A stretch of 64,000 nucleotides of DNA, taken from the NCBI RefSeq assembly GCF_001895025.1, contig NZ_BCXI01000001.1, positions 124,001-188,000 on the forward strand, given 5' to 3'. The DNA is from Rhodococcus zopfii NBRC 100606 = JCM 9919 (GTDB taxonomy: Bacteria > Actinomycetota > Actinomycetes > Mycobacteriales > Mycobacteriaceae). The notes beneath the pieces were generated by a model. The model was not told the DNA's origin. It saw only the letters and a program-made list of their open reading frames with translations, and did not search any database. Numbering within the stretch: position 1 is the stretch's first letter; every line of letters begins with the position of its first letter. Positions 36,504 to 50,200 of this stretch are shown here, in pieces. A program made the translations under genes and the position numbers.

Positions 36504-37997
36504 TCAGTGCGTGAGCTGGTCCACCAGCTCGGCCGCCGAATCCACCGAATCGAGCAACGCCCCGACGTGCGCGCGGCTGCCCCGCAGCGGCTCGAGCGTC
36601 GGGATCCGCACCAGCGACTCGCCGCCGAGATCGAAGATCACCGAATCCCAGCTGGCCGCGGCGATGTCCGCCCCGAACCGACGCAGGCACTCACCGCGGA
36701 AGAACGCCCGGGTGTCCGCAGGCGGGGTATGCACCGCGTCGAGGACCTGCTGTTCGGTCACCAGACGTTTCATCGACCCGCGGGCCACGAGCCGGTTGTA
36801 CAGGCCCTTGTCCAGGCGCACGTCCGAGTACTGCAGATCCACCAGATGCAGCCGCGGCGCGGACCACGCCAGGCCCTCCCGGTTCCGGAAACCCTCGAGC
36901 AGCCGCAGCTTCGCCGGCCAGTCCAGCAGGTCCGCGCAGTCCATCGGGTCGCGTTCGAGCAGATCCAGCACCCGCGCCCACTGATCGAGCACGTCGAGCA
37001 CCCGGGCGTCGTCGGTGCCGTCGTGGAACTTCGCGACCCGCTCGTGATAGATCCGCTGCAACGCCAGACCGGTCAGCTCCCGCCCGTCGACCAACGCCAC
37101 CGTCTTGCGCAGCGTCGGATCGTGGCTGATGTGGTGCACCGCGGTGACCGGCCGCGCCAACTGCAGATCCGACAGGTCGACACCCGCCTCGATCAGATCC
37201 AGCACCAGCGCCGTGGTGCCGACCTTCAGGTACGTCGCCGTCTCCGCCAGGTTCGCGTCACCGATGATCACGTGCAGCCGCCGGTACTTGTCGGCGTCGG
37301 CGTGCGGTTCGTCGCGGGTGTTGATGATGCCCCGCTTGAGGGTCGTTTCGAGCCCTACCTCGACCTCGATGTAGTCGGCGCGCTGCGACAACTGGAAGCC
37401 GGCCTCGTCCCCGGATTGGCCGATCCCCACCCGGCCGGACCCACAGATCACCTGACGGGACGCGAAGAACGGGGTCAGGCCCGCCACCACCGCCGAGAAC
37501 GGGGTGTCCCGCGACATCAGGTAGTTCTCGTGGGTGCCGTACGAGGCGCCCTTGCCGTCGACGTTGTTCTTGTACAGCTGCAGGCGCGGCGCGCCGGGCA
37601 CGCTCGACGCGTGCCGCGCCGCGGCCTCCATCACGCGTTCGCCGGCCTTGTCCCAGATCACCGCGTCCAGCGGGTCCGCGACCTCCGGCGCCGAATACTC
37701 CGGGTGCGCATGGTCGACGTACAGCCGCGCCCCGTTGGTGAGGATCATGTTGGCGGCGCCAACCTCGTCGGCGTCGATGATCGGGGCCGGGCCGTTGAAC
37801 CGGCCCAGGTCGAATCCTCGGGCGTCCCGCAGCGGCGATTCCACCTCGTAGTCCCACCGGGTGCGCTTGGCGCGCGGCACCCCCTCGGCCGCCGCGTAGG
37901 CCAGCACCGCCTGGGTGGAGGTCAGGATCGGGTTCGCCGTGGGTTCGTTGGGTGAGGAGATCCCGTACTCGACCTCGATACCGATGATCCGCTGCAT
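36504..37997 (-). CDS. dop: Pup deamidase/depupylase Dop
   Basis: A 497-residue paralogue of Paf[17 protein letters not shown] opens the family; the disordered Dop-loop region (residues about 38-75) and [42 protein letters not shown] and [20 protein letters not shown] are diagnostic. It deamidates Pup-GGQ to GGE and removes Pup from substrates. It lies 158 bp upstream of pup on the same strand, so it may share a transcript. Confidence 0.97.
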   Translation of the reverse strand: MQRIIGIEVEYGISSPNEPTANPILTSTQAVLAYAAAEGVPRAKRTRWDYEVESPLRDARGFDLGRFNGPAPIIDADEVGAANMILTNGARLYVDHAHPEYSAPEVADPLDAVIWDKAGERVMEAAARHASSVPGAPRLQLYKNNVDGKGASYGTHENYLMSRDTPFSAVVAGLTPFFASRQVICGSGRVGIGQSGDEAGFQLSQRADYIEVEVGLETTLKRGIINTRDEPHADADKYRRLHVIIGDANLAETATYLKVGTTALVLDLIEAGVDLSDLQLARPVTAVHHISHDPTLRKTVALVDGRELTGLALQRIYHERVAKFHDGTDDARVLDVLDQWARVLDLLERDPMDCADLLDWPAKLRLLEGFRNREGLAWSAPRLHLVDLQYSDVRLDKGLYNRLVARGSMKRLVTEQQVLDAVHTPPADTRAFFRGECLRRFGADIAAASWDSVIFDLGGESLVRIPTLEPLRGSRAHVGALLDSVDSAAELVDQLTH

Positions 37998-38046
37998 GGC
38001 ATCGACATTAGGGGATCGTCGGCAGGTCGGGTGCGCGGCGGCCCGA

Positions 38047-38427
38047 TCAGCGTGCGACGGTGCAGTCCAGGTAGTCGCCCGCGCCGAGGGTGGTGAGCAC
38101 CCACCGCACCGGCGTCGGCGCCCACGCCGCGGCCGGATCGTGGCCCGGCCGCGGGTTCGTCAGGGACACCGTGCGACCGCGGGTGATCACGGTGCAGCCG
38201 CCGGCGGCCCGCACGTTGCGCAGCCAGTCCACGCCGGTGCCGTAGGTCAGCGCGAACCGGTAGCGGTCGTCGTCGACGAAGACGTTGACGGGGGTGCGGT
38301 AGAGCCGGCCGGACCGGCGACCGCGGTGTTCGACGACCGCCAGGAACGGCAGGTGTGCCGCCAGCGGTCGCATCAGGCGATTGGTGACGACCCGGTTGAA
38401 CCGGGCCAGGGTGGCGGGCAGAGGCAT
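38047..38427 (-). CDS. Nitroreductase-family deazaflavin-dependent oxidoreductase
   Basis: A 126-residue Ddn-like protein: [39 protein letters not shown] is the conserved core (FALTYG near residue 60). [21 protein letters not shown] and the SLTNPRP end follow. Members bind F420 or a membrane quinone. ATG at 38427 with GGAGGGAG upstream. It is divergent from the Nudix gene. Confidence 0.9.
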   Translation of the reverse strand: MPLPATLARFNRVVTNRLMRPLAAHLPFLAVVEHRGRRSGRLYRTPVNVFVDDDRYRFALTYGTGVDWLRNVRAAGGCTVITRGRTVSLTNPRPGHDPAAAWAPTPVRWVLTTLGAGDYLDCTVAR

Positions 38428-38508
38428 CGGGTCTCCCTCCGGGCGGTACGCCGACCGCACCGTCCCGACGCTACGCCGCCCGGCTGCGGCCCGGGAACGG
38501 GTGGCAGC

Positions 38509-39054
38509 ATGATCCCAATGGATGCGACTCCCTGGTTCGAGCGCGGCTCCGACGAACTCGTCGCCGTGTACGACGCCGCCGGCCGCTGCACCGGGCAGGC
38601 ACCGCGCTCGCAGGTGTACGCGCAGGGGCTGTGGCACGGCAGCGCCGGGGTGCTGCTGCGCTCGCCGGACCGCACCCGGATCTACGTGCACCGTCGCAGC
38701 GTCGACAAGGCGGTGTTCGCGGCGCACCACGACTGTCTCGCCGGTGGGGTCATCGACCCGGGGGAAGCCCCGATCGACGCGGCCCGCCGGGAGCTGGCCG
38801 AGGAACTCGGCGTGACCGGGGTCGTGTTGACGCCCCTCGCCACCGTCGCGTGGGACGGCCGCTGGCAGGGGCATCCGCTGCGCTGTCACCTGTGGGCGTT
38901 CGAAGCCTGCTGGGAAGGCCCGGTGACCCACCAGGTCAGCGAGATCGCCGCCGGCTGGTGGTGGACCCTCGACGAGTTGCGCACGCATCTGCGCGACCCG
39001 GCGTGGCCGTTCGCGCCGGACACCCGGACGCTGCTGGGCGACCTGCTGCGGTGA
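38509..39054 (+). CDS. NUDIX hydrolase (Idi-like subgroup)
   Basis: A 181-residue Nudix protein. The box runs from GGVIDPGEAP to RRELAEELGV, near residues 82-105, with the REUxEE catalytic core intact. The flanking text (ELVAVYDAAGRCTGQAPRSQVY; GLWHGSAGVLL; RRSVDKAVFAAHHDCLAGG) resembles the isopentenyl-diphosphate isomerase-type Nudix branch, though the Cys/His isomerase set is not evident. Its substrate is a nucleoside or other diphosphate and is unknown. ATG at 38509; 38518 is an alternative. Convergent with mpa. Confidence 0.9.
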   Translation: MIPMDATPWFERGSDELVAVYDAAGRCTGQAPRSQVYAQGLWHGSAGVLLRSPDRTRIYVHRRSVDKAVFAAHHDCLAGGVIDPGEAPIDAARRELAEELGVTGVVLTPLATVAWDGRWQGHPLRCHLWAFEACWEGPVTHQVSEIAAGWWWTLDELRTHLRDPAWPFAPDTRTLLGDLLR

Positions 39055-39088
39055 CGGGGGCCCGGAGTCGATCCCGGACCCCCGTCAC
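39051..39088 (+). terminator. Terminator between the Nudix gene and mpa
   Basis: GTGACGGGGG (39051-39060) pairs with CCCCCGTCAC (39079-39088), and the inner CCGG pairs continue after one mismatch. The stem overlaps the Nudix stop and is 10 bp from the mpa stop, so it can serve both directions. Confidence 0.7.
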
Positions 39089-39097
39089 CGCGGCGCG

Positions 39098-40867
39098 CTA
39101 CAGGTACTGGCCGGTGTTCGACTCGGTGTCGATCGCCCGGCTGGTGCTGGCGTTCTTGCCGGTGACCAGGGTGCGGATGTAGACGATCCGCTCCCCCTTC
39201 TTCCCGGAGATGCGCGCCCAGTCGTCCGGGTTGGTGGTGTTGGGCAGATCCTCGTTCTCGGCGAACTCGTCGACGATCGAATCGAGCAGATGCTGCACCC
39301 GCAGGCCCGGCGCGCCGGTCTCGAGCACCGACTTGATCGCGTATTTCTTGCCCCGGTCGACGATGTTCTGGATCATCGCGCCGGAGTTGAAGTCCTTGAA
39401 GTACAGGACCTCCTTGTCGCCGTTGGCGTAGGTGACCTCCAGGAACCGGTTCTCCTCCGACTCCGCGTACATCCGGTCGACGACCCGCTCGATCATCGCC
39501 CGCACGCAGGCACCGCGCTCGCCGCCGAACTCGGCGAGATCGTCGGCGTGCACTGGCAACGCATCGGTCAGGTACTTCGAGAAGATGTCGAGCGCCGCCT
39601 CCGCGTCGGGCCGTTCGATCTTGATCTTCACGTCCAGGCGGCCCGGTCGCAGGATCGCCGGGTCGATCATGTCCTCCCGGTTGGACGCGCCGATGACGAT
39701 GACGTTCTCGAGGCCTTCGACACCGTCGATCTCCGACAGCAGCTGCGGCACCACGGTGGTTTCCACGTCGGAGGACACCCCCGACCCGCGGGTCCGGAAG
39801 ATCGAGTCCATCTCGTCGAAGAACACGATCACCGGGGTGCCCTCGGATGCCTTCTCCCGTGCCCGCTGGAAGATCATCCGGATGTGCCGCTCGGTCTCGC
39901 CGACGAACTTGTTGAGCAGCTCCGGGCCCTTGATGTTGAGGAAGTACGACTTGGCTTCCTTCGAATCCTCACCGCGGGCCTCGGCGATCTTCTTCGCCAG
40001 CGAGTTCGCCACCGCCTTCGCGATCAGCGTCTTACCGCACCCGGGCGGCCCGTACAGCAGCACCCCCTTGGGGGGACGCAGCGCGTACTCGCGGAACAGG
40101 TCCTTGTGCAGGAACGGCAACTCCACCGCGTCGCGGATCTGCTCGATCTGCCGGCCCAGACCACCGATGTCGCTGTAGTCGACGTCCGGAACCTCCTCGA
40201 GGACGAGGTCCTCGACCTCCGCCTTCGGGATCCGTTCGAACGCGTATCCGGCCTTGCTGTCGACCAGCAGGGAATCGCCGGGGCGCAGCTTGAAACCGTC
40301 CTCGGTGTCGGCGCTGTCGGCGTTCGCCGGGTCCAGGGTGCGTGCGGCGGCGGCGGCCAGCGGCGCGGCCAGCCACACCACACGTTCCTCGTCCGCGTGC
40401 CCGACCACCAGGGCGCGGGTGCCGTCGTCGAGCAGCTCACGCAGGGCGGTGATCTCCCCGACCCGCTCGAACCCGCCGGTTTCGACGACGGTGAGCGCTT
40501 CGTTCAGGCGCACCGACTGGCCGGGTTCGAAGTCGCCGGTGTCGAGATTCGGCGACACCGCCACCCGCATCTTGCGGCCCGACGTGAACACGTCGACGGT
40601 CTGATCCTCGAAGGTGCTCAGCAGCACCCCGTATCCGCTCGGGGGCTGCCCGAGCCGGTCCACCTCCTCCCGGAGGGTGATCAGCTGTTGACGGGCCTCT
40701 TTGAGCGTCTCCATCAGCTTGCCGTTGCGGACGGTCAGGGAGTCGAGGCGGGCCTCGAGATCGCGTACCTGGTCGGACGGCTCGGCGAGCCGGCGCCGCA
40801 ACGCGGCGACCTCGGTTCGCAATTCGTCGATCTCACGGGCGGCGACCGAATCCGGGTTCTCTGACAT
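39098..40867 (-). CDS. mpa: Proteasome-associated AAA ATPase Mpa/ARC
   Basis: A 589-residue ATPase that unfolds pupylated proteins and feeds the 20S core. Residues about 10-75 form a coiled coil that binds Pup ([39 protein letters not shown]), then two OB folds ([21 protein letters not shown]), then the AAA domain: Walker [16 protein letters not shown], Walker [12 protein letters not shown], and [19 protein letters not shown]. The C-terminus GQYL is the required proteasome-docking tail. ATG at 40867 fits the family length. Confidence 0.98.
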   Translation of the reverse strand: MSENPDSVAAREIDELRTEVAALRRRLAEPSDQVRDLEARLDSLTVRNGKLMETLKEARQQLITLREEVDRLGQPPSGYGVLLSTFEDQTVDVFTSGRKMRVAVSPNLDTGDFEPGQSVRLNEALTVVETGGFERVGEITALRELLDDGTRALVVGHADEERVVWLAAPLAAAAARTLDPANADSADTEDGFKLRPGDSLLVDSKAGYAFERIPKAEVEDLVLEEVPDVDYSDIGGLGRQIEQIRDAVELPFLHKDLFREYALRPPKGVLLYGPPGCGKTLIAKAVANSLAKKIAEARGEDSKEAKSYFLNIKGPELLNKFVGETERHIRMIFQRAREKASEGTPVIVFFDEMDSIFRTRGSGVSSDVETTVVPQLLSEIDGVEGLENVIVIGASNREDMIDPAILRPGRLDVKIKIERPDAEAALDIFSKYLTDALPVHADDLAEFGGERGACVRAMIERVVDRMYAESEENRFLEVTYANGDKEVLYFKDFNSGAMIQNIVDRGKKYAIKSVLETGAPGLRVQHLLDSIVDEFAENEDLPNTTNPDDWARISGKKGERIVYIRTLVTGKNASTSRAIDTESNTGQYL

Positions 40868-40998
40868 GTGCGACTCCCTCCACTGTGGGTCTTTCCACGC
40901 TACCGGCAGTCCGGCCAAAGTGCGGGGGGACACGAAACAGCCGTGTTCCGAGCACGTGTCGCAGTACTCACACGCTCGGCACGGGAACCACCGGCACG

Positions 40999-41017
40999 CG
41001 ATGTTAGCCTTGCCTAT
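40999..41017. promoter_or_regulatory. Candidate IdeR/DtxR iron box
   Basis: CGATGTTAGCCTTGCCTAT matches the palindromic iron-box consensus (TTAGGTTAGCCTAACCTAA) at about 13 of 19 positions, with the whole GTTAGCCT and CCTA segments intact. It lies 38 bp before the lipoprotein start, where it could block a promoter. Weak but specific; unverified. Confidence 0.4.
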
Positions 41018-41055
41018 CTTTTCCGTTTCGACGGTTCACACGAAAGGTGTCCTCC

Positions 41056-41529
41056 GTGACCATCCGCAAGATCGCCGCCGTCGCCGCGTCCGCCGCCGCC
41101 CTCACGGCCCTCACCGCGTGCAGCGCCACCGACGACTCCACCGAGAACGCCGCCACCGCGACGACGAGCGCCTCGACCGACGCGGCCGCCACCGCCCCGG
41201 TCACCGCCGACGTCCTGCAGCAGCAGGTGACGATCTTCTTCGACCCGGCCGCCCCCGTCGAGGCCAAGGCCGCCGTGCTCGAGCACGGCTCCGAACGCAC
41301 CGCCGTGCTCGAACAGTTCAACGGTGTGCTCGCCGGCTACCCGCTGACCGGCACCGTCGGTGAGGTCACCCCCGTCGACGACGACACGGTCACCGCCTCC
41401 ACCCAGATCGCCGGTCCGCACGGCGGCGCCCCCATGCCGCTGACGTTCGAACAGGTCGACGGCCGGTGGATCATCGCCGGCGACAGCATCTGCCCGATCC
41501 TCGAGATGGGCCACCTGCCCTGCAACTGA
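41056..41529 (+). CDS. Secreted lipoprotein, MTB12/LppK-like
   Basis: A 157-residue lipoprotein. Signal peptide KIAAVAASAAALTALTAC ends in a lipobox with the modified Cys near residue 22. A Thr/Ala linker follows, then a globular domain (LQQQVTIFFDPAAPVEAKAAVLEHG; LTFEQVDGRWIIAGDSICPI) that resembles mycobacterial MTB12 and LppK antigens. The GTG at 41056 is chosen for the GAAAGG site 8 nt upstream. Its place after mpa matches LppK (Rv2116). A candidate iron box precedes it. Confidence 0.85.
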   Translation: MTIRKIAAVAASAAALTALTACSATDDSTENAATATTSASTDAAATAPVTADVLQQQVTIFFDPAAPVEAKAAVLEHGSERTAVLEQFNGVLAGYPLTGTVGEVTPVDDDTVTASTQIAGPHGGAPMPLTFEQVDGRWIIAGDSICPILEMGHLPCN

Positions 41530-41540
41530 GTCCGGCACGC

Positions 41541-41565
41541 CGTGGCCCGGCCCGACCGGGCCACG
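41541..41565. terminator. Terminator between lipoprotein and trmI
   Basis: CGTGGCCCGG (41541-41550) pairs with CCGGGCCACG (41556-41565) around a 5-nt loop. It lies 11 bp after the lipoprotein stop and 6 bp before the convergent trmI stop. Confidence 0.75.
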
Positions 41566-41571
41566 GGACGC

Positions 41572-43448
<1,877 letters not shown>

Positions 43449-43464
43449 CCCTGCCCCCACGACG

Positions 43465-43499
43465 CCGCGGCGCCACCCCGACCAGGAGTGGCGCCGCGG
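43465..43499. terminator. Terminator between the thioesterase gene and hisG
   Basis: CCGCGGCGCCAC (43465-43476) pairs with GTGGCGCCGCGG (43488-43499) in a perfect 12-bp stem with an 11-nt loop. It lies between two convergent stops and can serve both. Confidence 0.8.
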
Positions 43500-43517
43500 A
43501 ACGGTCCTCGATGTGGG

Positions 43518-44381
43518 TCAGTCGACGCCGCGCATCGCCCGGCACGACCGGATATCCGACGCCAGGATCGCGCGGGCCCCGATCTCGGCGAGCCGGTCCA
43601 TCACCGCATTGTGCCCCTTGCGCGGCACCATCGCCCGCACCGCCACGGACGACTCGTCGGCCAGCGGCGACAGCGTCGGCGACTCCAGGCCCGGGGTGAC
43701 CTGCACCGCCGCATCCAGCAGCGTCTTCGGGCAGTCGTAGTCGAGCATCACGTACTGCTGGGCGAACACGACACCCTCGATCCGGGCGATCAGCTGATTC
43801 CGGGCCGCATCGTCGTGGTTCGACCCCTCCCGCTCGATCAGCACACCCTCCGAATCGCACAGCGATTCCCCGAACGCCACCAGCTCGTGCTGGCGCAGCG
43901 TGCGACCCGAACCGACGACATCGGCGATCGCATCGGCGACACCGAGCTGAATCGAGATCTCCACCGCACCGTCGAGCCGGATCACCGTCGCCTCGAGACC
44001 CCGCGCCGCGAGATCCTTCCGCACCAGATTCGGGTACGACGTGGCGATCCGAAGGCCCGCCAGATCCTCGACCTTCCAGTCCTTGCCCTTCGGCGCGGCA
44101 TACCGGAACGAGGACCGACCGAACCCGAGCGACAACCGCTCGGACACCGGAGCACCGGAATCCCCGGCCAGGTCACGGCCGGTGATCCCCAGATCCAGCT
44201 CACCGGACCCGACATAGATCGCGATGTCCTTCGGACGCAGGAAGAAGAACTCGACCTCGTTGACCGGGTCGAGCACCGTCAGATCCCGCGAATCGGTGCG
44301 ACGCCGGTACCCGGCCTCACTGAGGATCTCGGCGGCGGACTCGGACAGGGAACCCTTGTTGGGGACGGCGACGCGCAGCAT
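43518..44381 (-). CDS. hisG: ATP phosphoribosyltransferase (long form)
   Basis: A 287-residue HisG, the first histidine enzyme, joining ATP and [39 protein letters not shown], and [21 protein letters not shown] (PRPP site) are diagnostic. The C-terminal 75 residues, through [21 protein letters not shown], form the regulatory ACT-like domain of the long form that responds to histidine. ATG at 44381. It follows hisE by 78 bp. Confidence 0.97.
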   Translation of the reverse strand: MLRVAVPNKGSLSESAAEILSEAGYRRRTDSRDLTVLDPVNEVEFFFLRPKDIAIYVGSGELDLGITGRDLAGDSGAPVSERLSLGFGRSSFRYAAPKGKDWKVEDLAGLRIATSYPNLVRKDLAARGLEATVIRLDGAVEISIQLGVADAIADVVGSGRTLRQHELVAFGESLCDSEGVLIEREGSNHDDAARNQLIARIEGVVFAQQYVMLDYDCPKTLLDAAVQVTPGLESPTLSPLADESSVAVRAMVPRKGHNAVMDRLAEIGARAILASDIRSCRAMRGVD

Positions 44382-44459
44382 AGAAAACTCGGCCTCTCTG
44401 GGGAAACAGCGACAACGGGGGCGGGACGGTCGGGCAAACAGACTGGGATCGATCCACGA

Positions 44460-44741
44460 TCACAGATGCTTGTAGACGTCCTCGAGCTTCAGACCGCGCC
44501 CCACCATCAGCACCTGCACCCAGTACAGAAGCTGCGAGATCTCCTCGGCCAGTTCCTCGTCGCTCTGGTACTCGGCGGCGATCCACACCTCGCCGGCCTC
44601 CTCGATCACCTTCTTGCCCTGCGCATGGACGCCGGCGTCCAATGCGGCGACGGTACCGGAACCCGCGGGACGGGTCACGGCACGCTCGGACAGCTCGGCG
44701 AACAGGGATTCGAAGGTCTTCACGGGAGCCCATTGTTTCAT
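44460..44741 (-). CDS. hisE: Phosphoribosyl-ATP pyrophosphatase
   Basis: A 93-residue MazG-like HisE, the second histidine enzyme. [62 protein letters not shown] carries the ExxE...ExxD pyrophosphatase pattern. The ATG at 44741 matches the mycobacterial protein's start and length. First gene of hisE-hisG. Confidence 0.97.
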   Translation of the reverse strand: MKQWAPVKTFESLFAELSERAVTRPAGSGTVAALDAGVHAQGKKVIEEAGEVWIAAEYQSDEELAEEISQLLYWVQVLMVGRGLKLEDVYKHL

Positions 44742-44775
44742 GGCCGGGCCGATGCCGTGCGCGCGGCGTCCCCGC

Positions 44776-45663
44776 TCAGAATTCCAGCGCCCGGCGACTG
44801 TCGAACCGCCGGGTCCGCCCGGTGATCGGATCGTCGAACTCGACGGTGCGCGCGAGCAGCCGCAGCGGATCGGTGAAATCCCCCGGCGCGCGGCGCCGGA
44901 ACTGCGGATAGAAGTTGTCCCCGACGATCGGCGCCCCCAGCGAGTTCAGGTGCAGCCGCAGCTGATGGGTGCGCCCGGTGCGCGGAAACAACCGGTACCG
45001 GGCCCGGTCACCGGCGTGTTCGACCAGTTCGATGCGCGTTTCGGAGTTCGGTTCCCCCGGTATCTCGACGGCGGTGAGCTCACCGTGCCGCTTCCGGATG
45101 CGACTGCGCACCACCCGCGGGAACTCCACGCCGGGCCGGTACGGGGCGATCGCCTCGTACACCTTGCGGACGCGCTGCCGTTCGAACAACTCCTGATAGG
45201 GGCGGCGCAACGCCGGATCCGTGGTGCACAACAGCACCCCGGCGGTCATCCGATCCAGGCGATGCACCGGCACCAGATCCGGCAGGTCCAAGTCGCGGCG
45301 CAACCGCACCACCACCGACTCCCGGATGTGCGCACCCCGCGGGATCGTCGCCAGGAAATGCGGCTTGTCGACCACCACCAACCCCGCATCGTGGTGCAGC
45401 ACCTCCACGGCGAACGGCACCGGCACCTCCGGCGGCGGATCCCGGTAGAAGTACACGAACCGGGTCGGCTGATACCGGGTGTCGCCGTCGACGGCCCGAC
45501 CGTGCTCGTCGACCAGTTCCCCGGCCGCGATCCGCGCGGACCAGTCCTCCCCGGGGTGCGCGGTGTGCAGGAACTCGACGACGGTGCGCGCGGCCGCGCC
45601 GGCGGGCATCCGCACCCGATCCGGGCCGAGCCCGTCCCGGATCGGCAGCGGCGCGGCGGACAC
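44776..45663 (-). CDS. RluA-family pseudouridine synthase
   Basis: A 295-residue pseudouridine synthase. An N-terminal S4-like region is followed by the catalytic domain: [30 protein letters not shown] (HRLDR catalytic Asp motif), and [12 protein letters not shown]. It isomerises uridine in rRNA or tRNA; the target site is not deducible. The GTG at 45663 starts 2 nt after the trhO stop, so the genes are co-transcribed. Confidence 0.93.
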   Translation of the reverse strand: MSAAPLPIRDGLGPDRVRMPAGAAARTVVEFLHTAHPGEDWSARIAAGELVDEHGRAVDGDTRYQPTRFVYFYRDPPPEVPVPFAVEVLHHDAGLVVVDKPHFLATIPRGAHIRESVVVRLRRDLDLPDLVPVHRLDRMTAGVLLCTTDPALRRPYQELFERQRVRKVYEAIAPYRPGVEFPRVVRSRIRKRHGELTAVEIPGEPNSETRIELVEHAGDRARYRLFPRTGRTHQLRLHLNSLGAPIVGDNFYPQFRRRAPGDFTDPLRLLARTVEFDDPITGRTRRFDSRRALEF

Positions 45664-45665
45664 GG

Positions 45666-46523
45666 TCAGGGACCGACCGGATCGGGCACGCAGGTCTCAC
45701 ACACCAGCGTCTGCGCGCGCCCGTTGACATCCGGATGGTTGCGGTACCGCGAGGTCGGCGCCTCGCACAGCGAACACGTGCCCAGGGTCACCGCGTCCGA
45801 GGAGAAGTCGACGTTCACCCGGCCGTCGAACACATACAGCGAACCCTCCCAGAGGCCGCCGTCCCCGAACGTCTCCCCGTAACGGACGATGCCACCGTCG
45901 AGCTGGTACACCTCGTCGAACCCGCGGTTGCGCATCAACGCCGACAGCACCTCGCACCGCACCCCACCGGTGCAGTAGGTGACCACCGGTCGCGACTTGA
46001 GATGGTCGTAGCGGCCGCTGTCGAGTTCGGCGACGAAATCGCGGGTCGTGGCCACGTCCGGCACGATCGCATCCCGGAACCGGCCGATCCGGGCTTCGAA
46101 CCGGTTACGGCCGTCGAAGAACACCACGTCGTCGCGGTCGGACATCAGCGCGTGCAACGCCAGCGGCGACAGATGCTCGCCGCCACCGACGACGCCGTGC
46201 TCGTCGACCTTGACCTCGTCCGGCACCCCGAAGGTGACGATCTCGCGGCGCACCTTCACCGACAACCGCGGGAAATCGGTGCCGGTGCCGTCCGACCACT
46301 TCACGTCGGTGTCCTTGAACGGGGCATAGCCGCGAAGCCCCCGCACGTACTTCTTGACGTCGCCGATGTCCCCGCCGACGGTGCCGTTGATGCCGTGCGC
46401 GGAGATCAGGATGCGCCCGGTCAGGTTGTGCGCCGACGCGAGGGTGTACTGCCACAACCGGATCGCCTCCGGGTCGGCCAGCGGCGTGAACTTGTAGAAC
46501 AGCACGATCTTCGGGACGGCCAC
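45666..46523 (-). CDS. trhO: tRNA uridine-34 hydroxylase TrhO (rhodanese domain)
   Basis: A 285-residue YceA/TrhO protein. An N-terminal acylphosphatase-like domain ([36 protein letters not shown]) precedes a rhodanese domain with catalytic Cys in [19 protein letters not shown]-terminal Cys-rich tail ([17 protein letters not shown]) looks metal-binding. The enzyme hydroxylates U34 of tRNAs using O2. GTG at 46523. Operon with the HAD gene upstream and the pseudouridine synthase downstream. Confidence 0.93.
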   Translation of the reverse strand: MAVPKIVLFYKFTPLADPEAIRLWQYTLASAHNLTGRILISAHGINGTVGGDIGDVKKYVRGLRGYAPFKDTDVKWSDGTGTDFPRLSVKVRREIVTFGVPDEVKVDEHGVVGGGEHLSPLALHALMSDRDDVVFFDGRNRFEARIGRFRDAIVPDVATTRDFVAELDSGRYDHLKSRPVVTYCTGGVRCEVLSALMRNRGFDEVYQLDGGIVRYGETFGDGGLWEGSLYVFDGRVNVDFSSDAVTLGTCSLCEAPTSRYRNHPDVNGRAQTLVCETCVPDPVGP

Positions 46524-46524
46524 G

Positions 46525-47238
46525 TCAACGCTCCCCGGAAGCGTGCAGTTCCCGCAGATCGTCCACGCTCACCCCTTCGAGGGAGGACCGGAACACCCGC
46601 CGCGGCGATCCGGGCACCGTCGTCAGCGACGGCACCACCAGCACCGTGCAGCCCGCGGCGTCCGCCGCGGCCGCGCCGGTCGGGGAATCCTCCACCGCCA
46701 GGCACTGCGCCGGGTCGAGCCCCAACAGGTCCGCGGCCCGCAGGTACGGCGCCGGGTCCGGCTTGCCGGCCGGCACCTCGTCACCGCACACCGTGTGGTC
46801 GAAATGCGTGCCGTCGAGGGTCTCGAGCGCCACATCGCACAACCGGCGGCCGGTGTTGGTCACCAACACCTGGCCGAGCCCGGCCGCCCGCACCGCACCC
46901 AGCGCGGCGCGCGCCCCGGGCCGCCACGGCAAGCCCTTCGCGAACAACCCCGCCATGAACACGTTGAGCCAATCCTCCGCGGCGGTCTGCTCGTCCGGGG
47001 TGGGCGCCAGACCGAGACCGTCGAAGGTCCGCCACACCGACAGGTCCAACGGCCCACCGATCGTCGCGATCCGCGTTTCCTCGGACATCGGTCCCCCGAG
47101 ATGCAGCGACAACTCGCGCATCCCGACGTCCCACAACTGTTCCGACTCGAGCAGCGTGCCATCCATGTCCCACAGCACCGCCTGCAGCGCGCCGCCCTGC
47201 GCTGCCGCACCGACGGCGGGTTCGATCAACTCAGACAT
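46525..47238 (-). CDS. HAD-superfamily phosphatase
   Basis: A 237-residue HAD hydrolase: nucleophile motif [17 protein letters not shown], motif [11 protein letters not shown], motif III and IV in [22 protein letters not shown] and [17 protein letters not shown]. The cap lies between residues about 35-110. It acts on a sugar phosphate or similar; the substrate is not known. ATG at 47238 overlaps the metH stop by 8 nt, so translation is coupled. Confidence 0.92.
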   Translation of the reverse strand: MSELIEPAVGAAAQGGALQAVLWDMDGTLLESEQLWDVGMRELSLHLGGPMSEETRIATIGGPLDLSVWRTFDGLGLAPTPDEQTAAEDWLNVFMAGLFAKGLPWRPGARAALGAVRAAGLGQVLVTNTGRRLCDVALETLDGTHFDHTVCGDEVPAGKPDPAPYLRAADLLGLDPAQCLAVEDSPTGAAAADAAGCTVLVVPSLTTVPGSPRRVFRSSLEGVSVDDLRELHASGER

Positions 47239-50200
47239 TGAAGTACTTGGCCTCCGGATGGTGCAGAACGAACGCGTCGGTGGACTGCTCGGGATGCAAC
47301 TGCAACTCTTCGGACAGCTCCACCCCGATCCGACCCGGCTCGAGCAGCTCGACGAGCTTGATGCGGTCCTCGAGGTTCGGGCACGCCCCGTACCCGAACG
47401 CGAACCGCGCCCCCCGATACGCGAGCTTGAAATATTCGGCCACCTCGGCCGGATCGTCGTCGGCGGCGGTACCGCCCCCGGCGAACGCCAGCTCCTGCCG
47501 CACCCGCCGGTGCCAGTACTCGGCCAGCGCCTCGGTCAACTGCACACCGAGACCGTGCACCTCCAGATAGTCGCGGTACGCGTTCGCGGCGAACAACTCG
47601 TTCGCGAAGTCCGCGATCGGCTGGCCCATCGTCACCAGCTGGAACGGCCACACATCGACCTGCCCGGTGCGCTGCGCCTCCTCCCGCGACCGCACGAAAT
47701 CGGCGATGCACAGGAACCGGGGCCGCTGCTGCCGCGGGAACGTGAACCGGTACCGCTCCGGGGCATCCGGGCGCGGCTCGGTGAGCACCACCACGTCGTC
47801 GCCCTCGGACACCGCCGGAAAATACCCGTACACCACCGCGGCGTGCGCCAGGATGCCCTCGGTCGACAACCGGTCCAGCCAGTACCGCAACCGCGGCCTG
47901 CCGTCGGTCTCCACCAGCTCCTCGTAGGACGGGCCGTCCCCGCCGCGCTGCCCGCGCAGACCCCACTGGCCCAGGAACAGCGCCCGCTCGTCGATCAGGC
48001 CCGCATAGTCGGCGACCGCGATGCCCTTGACGACGCGACTGCCCCAGAACGGGGGCGTCGGCACCGGCAGATCCGCCGCGACATCGCTGCGTGCGGGGAT
48101 CTCCACGGGGGTCTCCGTCGCCTTGCGCTTCTCGGCGATGCGCTTGCTGCGTTCGTGCCGGGCCTTGCGTTCGGCGGCCTTCTCCCGCGCGGCGATCGCC
48201 TCCGGGCTGTCCGGCGCCGGGCCCTCCCCGCGCTTGACGGCCATGATGCGATCCATCAACGCCAGCCCCTCGAACGCGTCCCGCGCGTACGAGACCTCAC
48301 CCTCGTAGATCCCCGCCAGATCGTCCTCCACGTAGCCACGGGTCAAGGCGGCACCACCGAGCAGGACCGGGAACTGCTCCGAGACCCCGCGGGCGTTGAG
48401 CTCCTCGAGGTTCTCCTTCATCACCACCGTCGACTTCACCAGCAGCCCCGACATCCCGATCACGTCGGCGCGCTTGTCGACCGCGGCGTCGAGGATCGTC
48501 GCGATCGGCTGCTTGATGCCGAGGTTGACGACCTCGTAGCCGTTGTTGGACAAGATGATGTCCACCAGGTTCTTGCCGATGTCGTGCACATCGCCCTTGA
48601 CGGTCGCCAGCACGATGCGGCCCTTGCCGTCGTCGCCGGTCGACTCCATGTGCGGCTCGAGATACGCGACCGCCGCCTTCATCACCTCGGCCGACTGCAG
48701 CACGAACGGCAACTGCATCTGCCCGGACCCGAACAGCTCACCGACCGTCTTCATCCCCGACAGCAGCGTGTCGTTGATGATCGACAACGGCGGCACCTGC
48801 GTCATCGCCGCATCCAGATCCGCCTCGAGACCGTTGCGCTCGCCGTCGACGATGCGCCGCTCGAGCCGCTCGAACAACGGCAGTGCCGCCAGCTCCTGCG
48901 CGCGGGACTCGCGCGCCGACGCCGCCGACACCCCCTCGAACAGCTCCATCAGCTTCTGCAGCGGGTCGTAACCCTCCCGGCGCCGGTCGTACACCAGATC
49001 AAGCGCGACCTGCCGCTGCTCGTCGGGGATCCGCGCCATCGGCAGGATCTTCGACGCGTGCACGATCGCGGTGTCCATGCCGGCCTCGACACACTCGTGC
49101 AGAAACACCGAGTTCAGCACCTGCCGCGCGGCCGGGTTCAGACCGAACGACACGTTCGAGATGCCCAGCGTGAAATGCACCTGCGGGTAGCGGCGGTGAA
49201 GCTCGCGGATCGCCTCTATCGTCTCGATGCCGTCGCGGCGCACCTCCTCCTGACCGGTCGAGATCGGGAACGTCAGCGCATCGACGATGATGTCGTCCTG
49301 CCCCAGCCCCCAGTTCTCGGTCAGATCGGTGATCAGGCGCTCGGCGATACGCACCTTGTGCTCGGCGGTGCGCGCCTGCCCCTCCTCGTCGATCGTCAGC
49401 GCCACCACCGCGGCACCGTGCTCGACGACGTGCTCCATGATGCGCTGGAACCGCGATCCGGGGCCGTCCCCGTCCTCGTAGTTCACCGAATTCACCGCGC
49501 AGCGGCCCCCGAGATGCTCGAGACCCGCCTTGATCACGTCCGGCTCCGTCGAGTCGATCATGATCGGCAACGTCGACGCCGTCGCGAACCGCGACGCCAA
49601 CTGCGCCATGTCCGCCGCACCGTCACGGCCGACATAGTCGACGTTCAGATCCAGCATGTTCGCGCCGTCGCGGATCTGATCCTTCGCGATGTCCAGGCAC
49701 TTGTCGTAGTCGGCCGACAGCATCGCCTCCCGGAACGCCTTCGAACCGTTCGAATTGGTGCGCTCGCCGATCATCAGGATCGACGACTCCTGCTCGAACG
49801 GCACCGCCGAATACAGCGACGACACACCCGGCTCCGACACCGGCCGACGCTCGGCCGGCTGCAGCTCACGCACCGCCTCGGCAACCTGCCGGATATGCTC
49901 GGGGGTCGTACCGCAGCAACCACCGACCAGCGACAACCCGTACTCGGTGACGAAACCGGTCAACGCCTCGGCGAGCTCCTCCGGCGACAACGGGTACTCG
50001 GCACCGTTCGCGCCCAGCACCGGCAGGCCCGCGTTCGGCATCACCGACACCGGTACCTCGGAATGCTGCGACAGATATCGCAGGTGCTCGGTCATCTCCG
50101 CCGGACCCGTCGCACAGTTCAACCCGATCAGGTCGACACCCAGCGGGGCGAGCGCATTCAGGGCCGCACCGATCTCCGAGCCCAGCAGCATCGTGCCGGT

